Shown: positions 47,043-58,734 of the stretch, one piece after another
How the letters are laid out: each line of letters begins with the position of its first letter
Numbering within the stretch: position 1 is the stretch's first letter
Origin: Epiperipatus broadwayi
Taxonomy: Eukaryota; Onychophora; Udeonychophora; Euonychophora; Peripatidae
Direction of reading: 5' to 3'
Length of the DNA stretch: 64,000 nucleotides
Assembly (NCBI GenBank): GCA_028023455.1
Contig: JAQFVV010000027.1
Span: forward strand, 8,985,845-9,049,844
Position numbers and translations under genes: made by a program
The notes under the pieces: generated by a model
Databases searched by the model: none
Told to the model about the DNA's origin: nothing
What the model saw: only the letters and a program-made list of their open reading frames with translations

Positions 47043-47639
47043 TCATTTATATCTGTAGCCCACAAAAATATTCGATTTAATATATATATAATTTAAATGG
47101 AAGAAAATTACCTTTCATTCATGCCCTGTGAATATAATCAGCATTCCACAACAATAAATGTTTTAAAACTATGGGTGACGTCCCATACCTAAAGCCTATT
47201 TTTAAATAAACCAATATCCACAGTCATGATTAAACGTCCAGTATAATTAGATGAAAATAATCATCCCTGTATTATTGGCAATTTTAAAAGTGTAACTAAA
47301 ATATTATTTTTTGCAAATTTGATTTGTAAACTGAAAAGTTTGATAGTAATAAGCTTATGTTATTTATTAATCTTTATGTATATATATTATTGTTAATGTA
47401 ATATAACTTAAATGATGTCCATTGGATGAAGTTGTCTTAGAATAATTTGTCATGTGATTATAAAAAGGAGACATCTTGATAGGATACTTATAAGAAATAA
47501 AAATCTCTTTTTATCTTTTTAATTTTATTTATTTATTTTTAAATTTTTTATTATCAATTTAGTTTAAGATTGATTATTGTTTTAAATTTTATAATGAAGA
47601 TAAAATTCTGGACAATTGGGGTTTTTTTTAAAGAAATTT

Positions 47640-48080
47640 TATTCTATTGAAGCAAAGTACATCCAACCTTCTCCCATGTTGCTCTTGTGATATATCTTGG
47701 AGAAATTAGTCAGTCCCTCTTCATGATTTTCTCCATGATATTCTTGAATTTAGTTCTGTACAGGTCCCTCATCCCTTCAATCGTTTCTTTACATCTGACA
47801 CACCACAGGGCATAATTCTCAAAAACCGTCAGTCTTATGTCCATAAATAGATCCTGACCTATATAATCTTTAATTGATTTATAATTTCCATTCATATTGC
47901 TGTACCATTCATGAGTTATCAATTTGTAATTGGACATACTGGAACATCTAAGAAAAATGTGATTCATTGATTCCTCCTCTCTCACACACATATGGCACAC
48001 AGGATTGATCTTCTTGAAATTTTTCCTGTATCCAAAAATGAGTTCATAGGGAGGGAGTCCAGGTTGATTTTTATTATGAA
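47640..48080 (-). mobile_element. LINE C-terminal Cys-His domain
   Basis: The minus frame 48000-47710 starts MCHMCVREEESMNHIFLRCS, a C-x2-C...H-x4-C zinc-binding pattern typical of the C-terminus of LINE ORF2, followed by a mostly helical stretch ending near KIMEKIMKRD. Upstream in another frame comes PPYELIFGYRKNF. It is one of the cleaner ORFs in the window but 5'-truncated. Confidence 0.7.
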
Positions 48081-48890
48081 ATCTTGAAATTTTGCCTCAA
48101 TGAACTAGAATTTTGATCTCAAAATCAGTTGCTGATTGGTAATCCTGAGAAACCTATTGTTTATGTTATTTTCCCCATGTGTTATTTTTGATTGTTGATT
48201 CTTAAAATTTGACCATATTTTAGAACCATTTATCATTATCTGATAAACACAAATTACCTAAGCTTGCATTCGATAGTAATAAAATAAAAAAGGGCTGTTT
48301 TTGTTTATCCTATATATATATAATTTGTATTTTCTTTATTGTCTTATTGATAAATGTATGAATGCTTGTCTGATGTCACATGTCAAATTCACAACCATTA
48401 TATTTATATGAAGGAAATAATTCTGCCATTAAATAAAAAAACACTGGGGAAAAATCAGTATGAGTGCTTTTAACTACAGAGATATAGTATATATTTTGTG
48501 ATAAAGATTCCGAGCTCACTGCAGAAACAGCCACAAATTCTAATTTGTAATTCAGCATTAAGGCAATTCATGCTTTCATGGTCTGTCAATCCCCTAATAT
48601 AGTTCAGATAAGTAACATATTTAGCATGTTTAATAAAAAAACACATTTACATCAAATCTTAAAAAAAAATTGTTAAAAAAACCAATTAAGAAAAAATACA
48701 AATATTATATGTAATAAAAAAATATTATAAACATGACAGGCATTTTTGTATTTGGACATTAATAAACAGTAATAAAGCTAAAATAACTATTAAAGTTAAT
48801 CATGAAGCTATCAAAAAATCAGAAAAAGAATTTAAAATGTTTTATTCAGATGATGCTCCAGTATATATTCGTGCCATCAAATATAACAGG
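48081..48890. other. AT-rich spacer
   Basis: Nothing recognised. Confidence 0.5.
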
Positions 48891-48902
48891 TATATTTAAA
48901 AA

Positions 48903-49267
48903 GGTTCTTGTGTTCCCCTTGTAATGTGGCCACAAGAGGCGCTGTTTTCCATGGCAACCACAGAAATATTCAGATTAGGGGGCCAAAAGCAGATGGCACA
49001 AGTTCTAACCGCTAGATGGCACTGTTCACCATGCATATGCACAGTAACCTTATGCCAAGTAGCTTCCAACACTACTGCTCGCTTGGTGGCGCTGTTAGCT
49101 ATAGGTAAACTGATCCAGCTTACAACATCTGCTAAACAGCAACTAACCAGCATTCTAGTGGCTGGAACTTGCGTTGTCTGCTTTTGGCCCCCTAATCTGA
49201 ATATTTCCATGGTTGCTATGGAAAACAGCGCCTCTTTCGGCTGCATTACAAGGGAAACACAAGAACC
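48903..49267. mobile_element. 365-bp foldback MITE with 113-bp inverted repeats
   Basis: Terminal inverted repeats 48903-49015 and 49155-49267 begin GGTTCTTGTGTT(C/T)CCCTTG and stay similar to CTAG. TTTAAAAA stands on both sides (48895-48902 and 49268-49275), an 8-bp duplication compatible with the hAT superfamily, though the site is low-complexity. Much GC-richer than its surroundings. Both strands carry look-alike ORFs of about 116 codons, a by-product of the palindrome, not genes. Non-autonomous; no transposase. Confidence 0.8.
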
Positions 49268-49559
49268 TTTAAAAATATAAATTTTAATTTAGCTTTATTA
49301 AAATTCAGAAATTTATTTATATAATATTAAAATGCTTTATTTAATTTACATTAAATCTTAAAAAAAAATTGTTAAAGCAACCAATTAAAAATGACAGGCT
49401 GAAAGTCCGAAGTTTTTGTATTCCTCCATAATGACAGTTTTTCAGACCAGTGTTTCTCACTAATCTTTTGTTTAATTTACATTAAATCTTTAAGTCAAAT
49501 AATTTTTTTACTTTGGGAAATGTATATATTCTAACACATTGCATGTCCACCACAAGTGT

Positions 49560-49750
49560 TTCCACGATCGTGCATAGAGAGACATGACCTTAAAAAAATC
49601 AAAGAGGCCTTCTTCATCTCATGAGACAAAGATGCCATAAACAGCAAGGACATGTGCTATGCTTTATCAAAGAAATGGAATTAGCATATTTGCATATCAT
49701 TAAATGTATTAGCAAGCTATGATTATGAAGGCAAGATCCTTTGAAAGTAA
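49560..49750 (+). mobile_element. Penelope-like element, 3' tail
   Basis: DLKKIKEAFFIS and AINSKDMCYALSKKW match the end of the GIY-YIG domain at 5540-5620. The following tail with AGCAAGCTATGATTATGAAGG is the shared 3' UTR. Strongly 5'-truncated. Confidence 0.6.
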
Positions 49751-50345
49751 TCAGCTCATTTATTTTTATTTATCTATTTTGTAATAACACTTTATAGCTT
49801 TTGGGAACAGTTGCACCGCACACACACTAGAATTAAATTTTTTAAAAAATATTAAATCAACTAATTAAAAAAACCATGATCTTTACAAGGCTGTGTGTAT
49901 ATGGTATTATACATATTTGTGTGAATAAATAACAAGGGGGATTTATTGTTGAATATTATTATTAAAAGTAACACAATAAAAAAATTAGTTCTTTATTGCT
50001 TATTAATGAGAGAAGTAACAAGCTACTTTATGTTTGATCACTAAATTCATCTTCTCTGAGAAGAATAAAAAGAAAAGAAAAATTAAATCTATTTTAATAA
50101 AGATTTATGATTCAGAAGTTATTAATTTGTTTAAAATGTCTTAATATTAAAAGCAATTTAAATGTAAGTTAGAATTGTGGGAAGGCAGGAAGCATACATT
50201 TGTTTGGTGTTCTTTTGCACTTCAGAAGTCCTTCTTGGCAGGCAAATTTGATTTTGGCTAGTGGTTAAATTTTAAATTGGTATACACCTGGGTTTCTTTT
50301 TATGCGGACTTATTTAACACGATTTTGAAGTTACGTGATTCATCT
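49751..50345. other. AT-rich spacer
   Basis: Nothing recognised. Confidence 0.5.
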
Positions 50346-50351
50346 TTCACC

Positions 50352-50450
50352 GGAAGTCGAAGTCCAATAATGCGCTATTACTTTAAATAATAAATTTCGC
50401 GCACTTACGTTATATTGAAAGTAATAGCACATTATTGGAATTTGACTTTC
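50352..50450. repeat. Short foldback hairpin
   Basis: Arms 50352-50389 and 50413-50450 (CCAATAATG.GCTATTACTTT core). Several differences are C-to-T or G-to-A at CpG, as expected from decay of a once perfect palindrome. Confidence 0.6.
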
Positions 50451-52740
50451 ATCTTAGTAATTTTAATATTTTCAGTGCTTTATAATAGTTAAGATTTTAT
50501 GCAATAATGAAATTAAAATCATGATTTCCACATTTTATGTATACACACATTAAATTTTACAAGATTATATTGTAAATTTGTTCAAACATTGTGCGTGTTA
50601 ATTTTGCATTTTAAATCACATTCTGTTTTTGCTTTTTTTAAAAAAAACATAATCAATTATTAATCATTTAGTGTCCGCAAGTTTATTTTTAAAAGGTGAG
50701 TAATAGCAGTGGGCACAATTAAATTTGACAATTAAAAATTAAAGTCTGATTTTTAATTGTAATTAACAATTTAAAAATTACTTCCGGCGACTTGAAATTA
50801 ATGTGATATAAAACAAAATTTGATTTTTAAACGGAATTGAAAATTAAAGACAAAAATAAGAATTTCATTTTTAGTTGTTAGTTTTAATTAAATTTTTCCC
50901 AGCAGTGGTGAATAAATGTCTTTTTATTATCATAAATCTAAGTTCATAAACAATTAATAAAATCATTGTCTCAAAGATTAATTACTAATTACGTTGTCAA
51001 CAGAAAACCATTAACACAACATGAGAGTTAACTTGGCGCTAGTTGTATTTCCTCTTGTGAGAATTTGATTTTTTACCAGTTTACAAACGAACGTGTTTTT
51101 TGGAAAATAGCGATAATAATTAAAATGTGTATAAAAAATGTACATTGTACTGTAAATTATGCATAAAAATATATTATTTTGAATAAAATTAAATATTATA
51201 GTTAAAATAAGTGTGTCTTGTATCAATTTTTTTCAAATTTGAAATTTTTTATTAGTCATATTTTATTTCCTTATTTTTTTTCGCGTGAATTTTAAAGTAA
51301 TTTTACGTTGGTGCTTTGCTTTTATGTGAATTTTGAAAAATCACAGACCGCATCCCCCCTTTTTCAATTTAAGTTATGTCTATTTTTGCGCGATTTCGTT
51401 TGCGTGTGTTTTCTGAGGAACCTATCTATCGCGTAAAGTGAGACCCAGGTGTAATTGGTTTTAATATATGTATACACACCCCTCAATGTAATAATATCCT
51501 AATATATATTGATTAATTTGTTTGTGATAAAAAAAACTTAATAAACATTTTATTAAAAAGAAAAAAAACTAAACATCCTATTTTTTCAACATGTAATATG
51601 AATATAATATTTTTATTATGATCCATAATGTTGACAATGACACTGGTAGCTGCATTTTTTTTATTTCTTATGTTGTGAAGTTGTGAAATTATTGCATCCC
51701 TGTAGCGTCTGTTCTGTTATTTTAACCTGTCCATATAAAGTATTATTACCTTTCCCATTGAATTATTAATAAATAACTTTTAGAAGTTCTCTTCATTCTA
51801 TTTCAGAGCCATATATTGTGACTTGAGTAATTAAAGGATAGTATGTAGCATTAAATCTATACTTATGAGCAACTTCAGAGCCATCTATTGTGAGCTTCCA
51901 AAAACCATGAAAAGTCAATTTCATTAATGACTGACCTACGGCTTCTTTTTACAGCTTCAGGGAAATCTAACCAATTTTCTCTAGTAGCCTGTGTTAAAAC
52001 CATTTTTTATAACCATACTTCAATATTGGAAATCCTCATAGGTGGGCAATTTTCATATTTGTTTTTATGAATAGCCACTTCTGTTTTGACTTCTAGCCAA
52101 ATATCCTTAACAATCTTTTTTTTTTTTACTTCTACAATGGATATCCTTGATACAATTTTAACCATTGTAAAATATAGATTCTAAAATGTTTATATATATA
52201 TATTTATGTATACACACACACAGTATGTCACATTTTTTCTTTCCAAGCTGCCTGCAACATAATCTCTAAACCAATGCATGTTACTATAGCAATACAGTTT
52301 AATTATTTTTAAGGCATTGATATGTCCACTAATTATGCCATACATGTAAACCAATATAAAGCAATCCACTAACATTAAGTTTTCTTTTAAATTGGGCAAA
52401 ATTGCTACTGAAATCTTTGAAATAATTCAACTGAATATGACGGCAAATCTGTAAGTTGCACGAATATTTTCCAGTGATTTTGAAGATTTTGTGATGGCTG
52501 AAAGAGTCTTTTGAAGATAATCTATGGAGATACAAAGCACATTATCACATTTCATGTTGTAACTCATGATATAGATCACTAGAGTCTCAAAATAGCTATA
52601 CTATGTAACTGCATTACACATATTGATCTAGAAATGACAACACCAGCAGCTTGGAGAGAAAACGTCATCATTTCACTGAGACACAATGTGTGTACATATT
52701 TATAAATATTAAGTAACAAATTCCATCTGGTTGAAATATT
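50451..52740. other. Unassigned AT-rich DNA
   Basis: A small internal repeat TTCAGAGCCAT(A/C)TATTGTGA occurs at 51805 and 51878. No gene. Confidence 0.45.
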
Positions 52741-52749
52741 AATTTAATT

Positions 52750-53045
52750 TTGAATTATACAGGCTAAACTCTCCATACAGTACCATAACTTGGTGTAAGC
52801 CAGAGTAATCAATGGATGCAAAAAGATTTGTGCATAAAATCCCTATCTAGTACCTACTTATTCAACATCCCAGACTACTTTCTAGCTTGTGGGTTTCATT
52901 AGTGAGGAGCCTTGGGTCTGAGAGCACTGCACCTAGATCTTAGGATCTAATGCAACCCTCCAGCAGCCACCTTTTATTTTATTAACTAACTATAAAGCTA
53001 TGAGTCATAAAGAAGCATGATCATGGGAGGTTTAGCGGTTTAATT
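52750..53045 (-). repeat. Family A hammerhead repeat, reverse unit
   Basis: Reads on the minus strand through the linking segment, ribozyme and 3' segment of family A. At its right end about 40 bases (TAAAGAAGCATGATCATG) return to plus orientation. Confidence 0.65.
52862..52918 (-). ncRNA. Hammerhead ribozyme relic, family A
   Basis: Core is CTAATGA in place of CTGATGA (complement of 52896-52902), and stem III is mispaired, though GAAA and GTC are kept. Inactive by consensus. Confidence 0.5.
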
Positions 53046-53495
53046 CTGAATTACCATCAATGGTGATAAAAATATCCTTATAAATATCAGAGCTCCAAGG
53101 AAGAGTAACTTGCTCCCTTTGTTTACATATACATTGACCTATGCTTAATTTAATGTTTGCATACTAACTTTTATTTAATTATTACAATCAAGATGTTAAA
53201 AGTGAGATTCAGTCTCCAGCCTTGCATAATTGATTATTAGTCTAATAAATATTAAGTGCCATATTATATTTAACTTATACATTAATTTTATTCTGACATA
53301 CCAGCAGTGTTGACAAAGGTATGCTTATAAATATCAGAGCTCCAAAAATAAGTGGATTCATTCTATTCTTAATTCTTTGTTTGACATTTAGAGGCTTTTA
53401 ATTAGTAGTCTGAGGAAGGATGATTTGCTCCCTTTGTTTACATAATTGATCATAGAACTAAAGTTAGTTGAAGTGCTTTTGGTAGAAATAATTTA
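53046..53495. repeat. Internal duplication
   Basis: TATGCTTATAAATATCAGAGCTCCAA-like text at 53073-53103 recurs at 53321-53346, and GATTTGCTCCCTTTGTTTACAT at 53110-53130 recurs at 53420-53442. A duplicated segment of about 250-310 bp. Confidence 0.45.
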
Positions 53496-53499
53496 ATAC

Positions 53500-53965
53500 T
53501 AAAAAGAAATATAGCTATGTGTTTGAAAATGAAGATTTTTTTAAATAAATATGTTTTACCAGTTTTTACATATAGATATGAGGCTTATGATAGATCACTC
53601 ACAGAAATATGGAGATATGGTTTATTAAGAATAACAAGAAGAGATCAAAATGAAATATATAGGTGAGAGAACAAACAAGTGTTACTGATATCATTGAAAG
53701 AATTAAGAGACTGAAGTCGAGTTGGGCTAGACATATTGCTAAAAGAGATAATAATAGATAGACAGTTGAAATCTTAAACCAGGTTCCAAGAAATTGTAAA
53801 AGACCTAGAAATAGATCACATGTGAGATGGATTGATGAAGTAAATAAGTGTGCTGAGGTAATGTGGAGAAGAGAGGCTAGATATCAGAGAAGATGGATTG
53901 AACTTGGAGAGATCTTCATCATGCAATGTATTGATAATAGTTGAAAATATTAATGATGTTATATA
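53500..53965 (+). mobile_element. RTE-like LINE C-terminus and 3' end
   Basis: FVKNxFFKxIC...YEAYDRSLTEIWR, then KELRD.SRVGLDILLKEIII-like and KRPRNRSHVRWIDEVNK with GVMWRRE..YQRRWIELGEI in shifted frames. This is the same C-terminal module as 57735-58060, ending at about 53960 with GAAAATATTAATGATG. Multiple stops. Confidence 0.65.
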
Positions 53966-54224
53966 TATAAATAAAATCCTTTGATTTATAAGTCCTTCAA
54001 ATTTTATACCAACCCCTTGAGATGAATACATTAATGATTATTATTTAGCAATGGCAACCACTCATAAATGAGTATGACCATTTCAATTCCCAAGGAAAAA
54101 ACTATTCTAAAGATAAGTTTTGCAGTGATAAAAACCAATCTGTGAAATACAGTAGATGTGCATTTAAAACATGCTGATCCATTTTTGTTGTTTAATTGAT
54201 ATTTTATGATGTTGTCATTTATTT

Positions 54225-55010
54225 CCATAATACTTCAATATCATGTCTAGTTGTAGTTCTCCAATGGATTCTATTCTCTGTCATTTCTTTCCAATGGAAA
54301 CAATCAATATTGCACCTCTTCAGAATGTATTTGAAATAATTTATAATGTAAACAGGGTCTATCTTTACCATTAAAACTATGCTCAAGTTTACCAATAAAC
54401 TCTTTTTGGAAGGTTTGTATTGTTCAATCATTTTATACGACCAATGATGAAGGCAAATTACATTAATGATCTGTATAATGTTACAGCCAGCATATTAGAA
54501 GATTCTTAGGTGAAACTTTTGTAATGACTTTTTTGTTACATTGAAAGAATGTCCACGTCTCACTTCCATACAATAAATTAGGTAAAATATAAACTATATA
54601 CACAGCAATAGTTATTTTCCTGTGATGAAATACTTTATCTTTTAACTTTTTGAAAGTATTGGAGTCTGTTTTACATCTCAAGATCAAAGCCCACTTTTCT
54701 ACTGGATAAAACTGCTAAGATATTTCAATTTGTTTACATTCACAGCTGATAGCCATTCAAGCTAAGAGTTGCAGAAGATTTTTCTTTCATCACCGGATGA
54801 TAAAAAAAACACCCGAATTTTTACCTTAATTTTTAAACCAAAGTCTTTATAAGTTGCATTCACAACCTCAAGTACATTCTGTAGATCGCCTTTTCAACTG
54901 GCAAAAATAACCCAATCATCAACATATTCTAAATCCGTAATCCACTTATTACATCATTTATTAAACCAGAGGTTCTTTTTAGTTTAGACTTAAGATTTGA
55001 AATCTTAAAT
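54225..55010 (-). mobile_element. LINE reverse transcriptase palm to C-terminus
   Basis: Minus strand, in order: DLEYVDDWVIFAS (about 54953-54915), the catalytic Y-x-DD block of the RT; VVNATYKDFGLKIK (about 54877-54830); then NTFKKLKDKVFHHRKI and LLYGSETWTFFQ (54660-54540); and after a gap WKEMTENRIHWRT (about 54295-54255), which fits the W..M..DR..WR end of these LINEs. This is the longest collinear RT piece after 11.4-12.7 kb. Broken by shifts. Confidence 0.75.
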
Positions 55011-55084
55011 GAAGATTAATATATCTGCTTTTTGATTAAACATAAAAAAAAGAGGCTAGTGGTTTTATTGTTCAAGAGTTGATA

Positions 55085-55190
55085 AGAAGTTTGAACACCA
55101 GAACTGCGGGGACCAGAATCGAACCTGAGACCTCCTATTCCCATGTTGGACACTCTACCAACTGTTCCAAATCTTCCATGGGTAATATCT
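55085..55190 (-). repeat. SINE2-like tRNA-derived repeat
   Basis: Minus strand CCATGGAAGATTTGGAACAG, TTGGTAGAGTGTCC as an A box, and GGTTCGATTCTGG as a good B box. A cloverleaf cannot be completed (T stem mismatched), so it is a SINE or tRNA relic, not a tRNA gene. The flank GGTAATATC also occurs in the foldback at 63.5 kb. Confidence 0.5.
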
Positions 55191-55254
55191 TTTAAAATAT
55201 GGTTAAAACTTCCATTCCATCACATATTCTTAAAATGTGAATAGAAAGACCAAT

Positions 55255-55420
55255 AACCCTCCTCCCATTCTCAAGATAAACTCATGTATGAAAAGAATGT
55301 AACTTGGATCAACTGAAGAGTGCTAGTTTAGCATGAAATGCACATTGGAGATCATTTTTCTTTTGTAACTGTCTTTATTCAAATGTTTTAAGAAGGTGTG
55401 GCAGAGAAGAAGTTTTTAGT
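55255..55420 (+). repeat. Family B' hammerhead repeat
   Basis: Shares the ribozyme and its 3' flank (GAAATGCA...TCATTTTTCTTTTGTAACTGTCTTTA) with 63831-63905. Confidence 0.5.
55304..55352 (+). ncRNA. Hammerhead ribozyme, family B', impaired
   Basis: Core CTGAAGA (55313-55319; position 7 may be any base), stem II GTGCT/AGCAT, GAAA 55335-55338, stem I ATCAA/TTGG. The pairing base before the cleavage site is C instead of T. Confidence 0.5.
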
Positions 55421-56395
55421 ATAATATATTTAAAGAGATAATGGGGAAAATATTTAGAAAGATATGAGCTTCCATTTCACCACCTATAAAGTATATATAT
55501 CTGACTGATGGTTTTTATATTTAGAGTATTAAACTGAAAGCAGTTTTACTTTTAATATGATTGTCAGTTTTAATTGATTGTTTGATTAATTATATCATAG
55601 CTGAAATTTATCTAAGTAAATACAAGTAAATCCTCCATTATACTTACCCCCTCCACTCCACCACCACTACACACACACACACATGGTGTATTGAAGACGT
55701 AATCTTTTATATTATCTACAAATAATTTTCACTTAATCTCAATCACCTATAGGAAAAATGATCCAACTAGTAGACCATATTTTTTCTAGATCATAAACTT
55801 CTGAATCTCATCATCATCCATATCAAAACATGCTCTATTTCTAGATCACTGACAATTATTTGGAGATAAGCCTAGGACATCATTTGTTCATCTATTTGTG
55901 TAATTCCAGCTTCTTAATTCTTTCAATATTACCTGTTTGAATTTTGATTTTGTTGTCATATTTTTTTTTATTAATCCCAGCAACCATCTTTCAATGCTTC
56001 ACTATATCTTAAGCAATATCTATTTAGTTTTTCTATTAAATGTTTTACTCTGAGATCCTTAAATAACCAATGCTAGAGCACATTTCAACCCAAAAGTATC
56101 TCTCTTCTCCTCTCTCTCTATATAAAATGACAACAATACAAAAATTGCTAAAAGAAATGTATATAAAGAAAGGATATGTTAGTAATGTGCATCCCATTGT
56201 TTAACATTTCAACCAAGGACTGGCCTTCTTCAGAAACTAGAGCTAAAATACAAAACAAATATTTTAAAGCATAGGAATGTAAAGTCTTATGAATTTTGAT
56301 TGGTTAGCAAAAAATTAGATTAGAGGGCTTAACTAATTAACTGTTATCAATTGTATTATGAACTATTTTATTACTAGATTATTTGTGGTGAAAAT
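55421..56395. other. Unassigned DNA with a PLE-like signal
   Basis: On the minus strand at 56208-56240 CTGAAGA, A, GGCCA, TGGTT and GAAA follow each other, close to a hammerhead core with an extra base. CA microsatellite at 55668-55683. Confidence 0.35.
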
Positions 56396-56545
56396 GTAAT
56401 TAATTGGTGAGTGCTGGTTCGGCACGAATTACATATATTGGTGATTGTTTATCTTTTCTACATGTGTGTGGTTATGTATATCAGTAGTATGAGATCGTGT
56501 GAATAGTTGAAGGTTGCTTGAAAGTCTGAGTTCAAATCCCCCATA
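56396..56545 (+). repeat. Family B hammerhead repeat, 3' part
   Basis: Right-arm sequence from the middle of the ribozyme (GGTGAGTGCTGGTTCGGCAC) to the tRNA-like end with GAGTTCAAATCCC. The CTGA of the core is lost and GAAA is GAAT, so the ribozyme is dead. Confidence 0.6.
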
Positions 56546-57119
56546 TTTAGTCTTGAATTGTAAAAAAATATATATTTATATGTTCACATATATAAAAGTG
56601 TACAAATATTATGCATAATTAATAAATCTCAAATATGGAAGAGTATTTTAATTAAATGCTACTACAGCATAACAATTGTTAATTCTATTCATGAGTGAAA
56701 AATTCATTTTCATTTTAGATATAACAAACACAGAAATATGTAATCACGTATGCACACACACGGCACATAATGTGCATGCAAATGTAATTTTAATTTTATT
56801 GTGCTATGAAATTAAGTAATATAAGAATGTAAGTTTTAAATTCATTGTAGGTGATTATAGTACGTAATTGTCTTCATTCTTCACGTCTTCTTTAGAGTGT
56901 TTTTAAATATCAAAATTGATCAATTGCAGAACCACGTGATAAAATCTTTCTCTGTTTCGCGAAATCGAAGTTCACTGATGGAAAGTTTAGAAATGTATCA
57001 AATAACCATATCTTCTTTGGAAAATATGAATAAAGATACAATAAAAGACAAACGACTCTCAAGATGCATTTCTGTGCTGAATCTCACCAAGCGCGCGTGT
57101 TTAATTCAAAAAATCATAC

Positions 57120-57290
57120 ATAATAATCTTTAATTGAGATTTAAAGTTTATATCTGGGCTAGAATTAATCTCTGGTTTAATAAATGATTAGTGGTAATCA
57201 TTACTGTATTTAGTTAGAGGGGATTGTTGCAAAGTTATGGATGGAGTAAATTTGACACTTGTAAATCAAAAGGTAAAGTTTGCAAATAAA
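57120..57290 (+). repeat. Arm copy of the 63.3-63.8 kb foldback
   Basis: AATCTTTAATTGAGATTTAA, GTTTATATCTGGGCTAG and GTTGGAGTAAATTTGAC-like blocks match 63630-63755. The short ORF 56897-57133 just upstream is probably spurious. Confidence 0.5.
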
Positions 57291-57309
57291 CTATTTCGCA
57301 TTATGTAAT

Positions 57310-57447
57310 ATATAGTGTATTTGAGCACAGACTTTCACATGATCAATTTCATAACACTGATACACTTGAAGACATATATGTCGAAAAGATAAATAATCAC
57401 CACCACACGTATTTCGTGCTAAACCAGCAATCATCAGTTGGTCCAGT
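57310..57447 (-). repeat. Family B hammerhead repeat, reverse arm
   Basis: From the tRNA-like end (GAGCACAGACTTTCACATGAT) to the ribozyme; ends at stem I (TTGGTCCAG). Confidence 0.6.
57395..57446 (-). ncRNA. Hammerhead ribozyme, family B, impaired
   Basis: Core CTGATGA (complement of 57431-57437) and GAAA are intact. Stem II has one mismatch at its closing pair (TTGCT/AGCAC). The cleavage triplet is GTG, and G at the cleavage site is not tolerated by hammerheads. Confidence 0.5.
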
Positions 57448-57734
57448 TATTTAAAATTTAAAAAAATCTTATCTTACAGAAAAATGATAGAATGATTTTA
57501 AAACATTGTGCTGAGGAAAAGTATTTAAAGATCAGCAAGAAATATTCAGTGATCATATAAAATCAATAGGTTACATTTAAAATGCTAATGAAAGTTAAAT
57601 GAAAAAAAAAACAACGGAAGATATTTTTCATTAGCTAAGCAAATATAAGCCAGGCAATGATTTTTTTACTTTTTAATTAATAATTAATTAATTTATTTTT
57701 CTTTAAAAGTGAATTGCAAAAAATTTGATGAAGT

Positions 57735-58060
57735 ATATATGTTGACTTTTTTTAAGATAACAAATGAGTGTTAATGACATTACTGAAAGAATTAAGAGAT
57801 TGAAATGGAGTCGGACTGGACATATTGTTAGAAGAGATGATAACAGATGGATAGTTAAAATCTTAAACGGGATTCTAAAATATTGTGAAAGACCTAGAAA
57901 GAAACCACGTGTGAGATGGATGGATGAAATAAGAAAGTATTTTGGGGTGATGTGGAGAAAATAAGCTAGCGATCGAAGAAGATGGATTGAACTAGGAGAG
58001 ACCTTCATATCGCAATGGATCGATAATAGTTGGAAATGATGATGATGATGATATATTGAC
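57735..58060 (+). mobile_element. RTE-like LINE C-terminus and 3' end
   Basis: An open frame of 66 codons (57764-57964) reads VNDITERIKRLKWSRTGHIV, DDNRWIVKILNG and RPRKKPRVRWMDEIRK, the cleanest copy of the C-terminal module. RRRWIELGET follows after a stop. The element ends near GATAATAGTTGG followed by (ATG)n at 58038-58053, a simple-repeat tail usual for RTE-type LINEs. 5'-truncated. Confidence 0.8.
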
Positions 58061-58269
58061 TTTATAAAACAAATTTTAAATATCTACTAAGAGACAAAAA
58101 AAAATTGTCCACTTTAAAAATCTAAAAGGTAGAAAATTGACGCTTTCACTTCTATGATGTTTTAAAGGTAAATAAATATGAAGAGTATACTGTATTGCCA
58201 AATATTCAAATTAGTTATTTAGAAATACCCCCCCCCGCGCGCCATATTGTTTTAAAAAAGATAGTTTAG

Positions 58270-58550
58270 TCGTGAAAACATAGAGGATTTGAACTCAGAC
58301 TTTCAAACACCCTTCATCTATCCACACTATCTCATATCACTGATACACATGCCCACACACAGGCAGAAAAGATAAATAATCACCAATATACATATTTCGT
58401 GCTGAACCCGCACTCATCACTTGGTCCAGATATGTATATTGGTGATTATTTATCTTTTCTGCATGTGTGCCGTCATGTGTATCAGTGGTATGAGATAGTG
58501 TGGATAGATGAAGAGTTCTTAAATGTCTGAGTTCAAATCCCCTATGTTTA
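58270..58550. repeat. Family B hammerhead foldback, short
   Basis: 58270-58395 and 58428-58550 are inverted copies from the tRNA-like end (GATTTGAACTCAGACTTT / GTCTGAGTTCAAATCCCC) to stem III of the ribozyme. The single-copy loop of about 33 bases holds stem II and the core of the minus-strand hammerhead. The right arm starts exactly inside stem III. Confidence 0.75.
58370..58432 (-). ncRNA. Hammerhead ribozyme, family B, one core mutation
   Basis: Stem I ACCAA/TTGGT, stem II GTGC/GCAC, GAAA, stem III ATA/TAT and triplet ATA are complete. The core is GTGATGA: C3 is changed to G, which should block cleavage. Confidence 0.6.
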
Positions 58551-58734
58551 CAATTAAGCTCCAAATATATAAAGAATGCCTGTATTTCAAATTTTTAAAC
58601 GGGAAAGTAAACTGATAAATGGGAGGGGGATGATAGAATAAAATTGTCTTTTTCGCTTTTAACTTTCTTTTACTTTTGAAACTTAATGAATAGGTATGAG
58701 AAATAAAAATAATAATTATTAAATAACTCCATAT

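Larger units (their letters stand above)
45976..47215 (+). repeat. Repeat family D, tandem with insertion
   Basis: Units start with AAAACTACCTTTCAC at 45980 and 46296 (316-bp period) and a third, partial one at 47104. Shared blocks are ATCAATAAATGTTTTAAAA, GGGAATGG, TATAAATCCCAGGACAG and ATTAAATAGCATA. Unit 2 is separated from unit 3 by the inverted-repeat element at 46611-47042. Confidence 0.7.

Noticed and set aside
48896-49280. Two opposing ORFs of 116-118 codons with nearly the same protein
   Set aside because: Both are read from the inverted repeats of one palindromic element and have no known domain.
55085-55190. A true tRNA gene
   Set aside because: A and B boxes are good but the T stem and acceptor stem do not pair.
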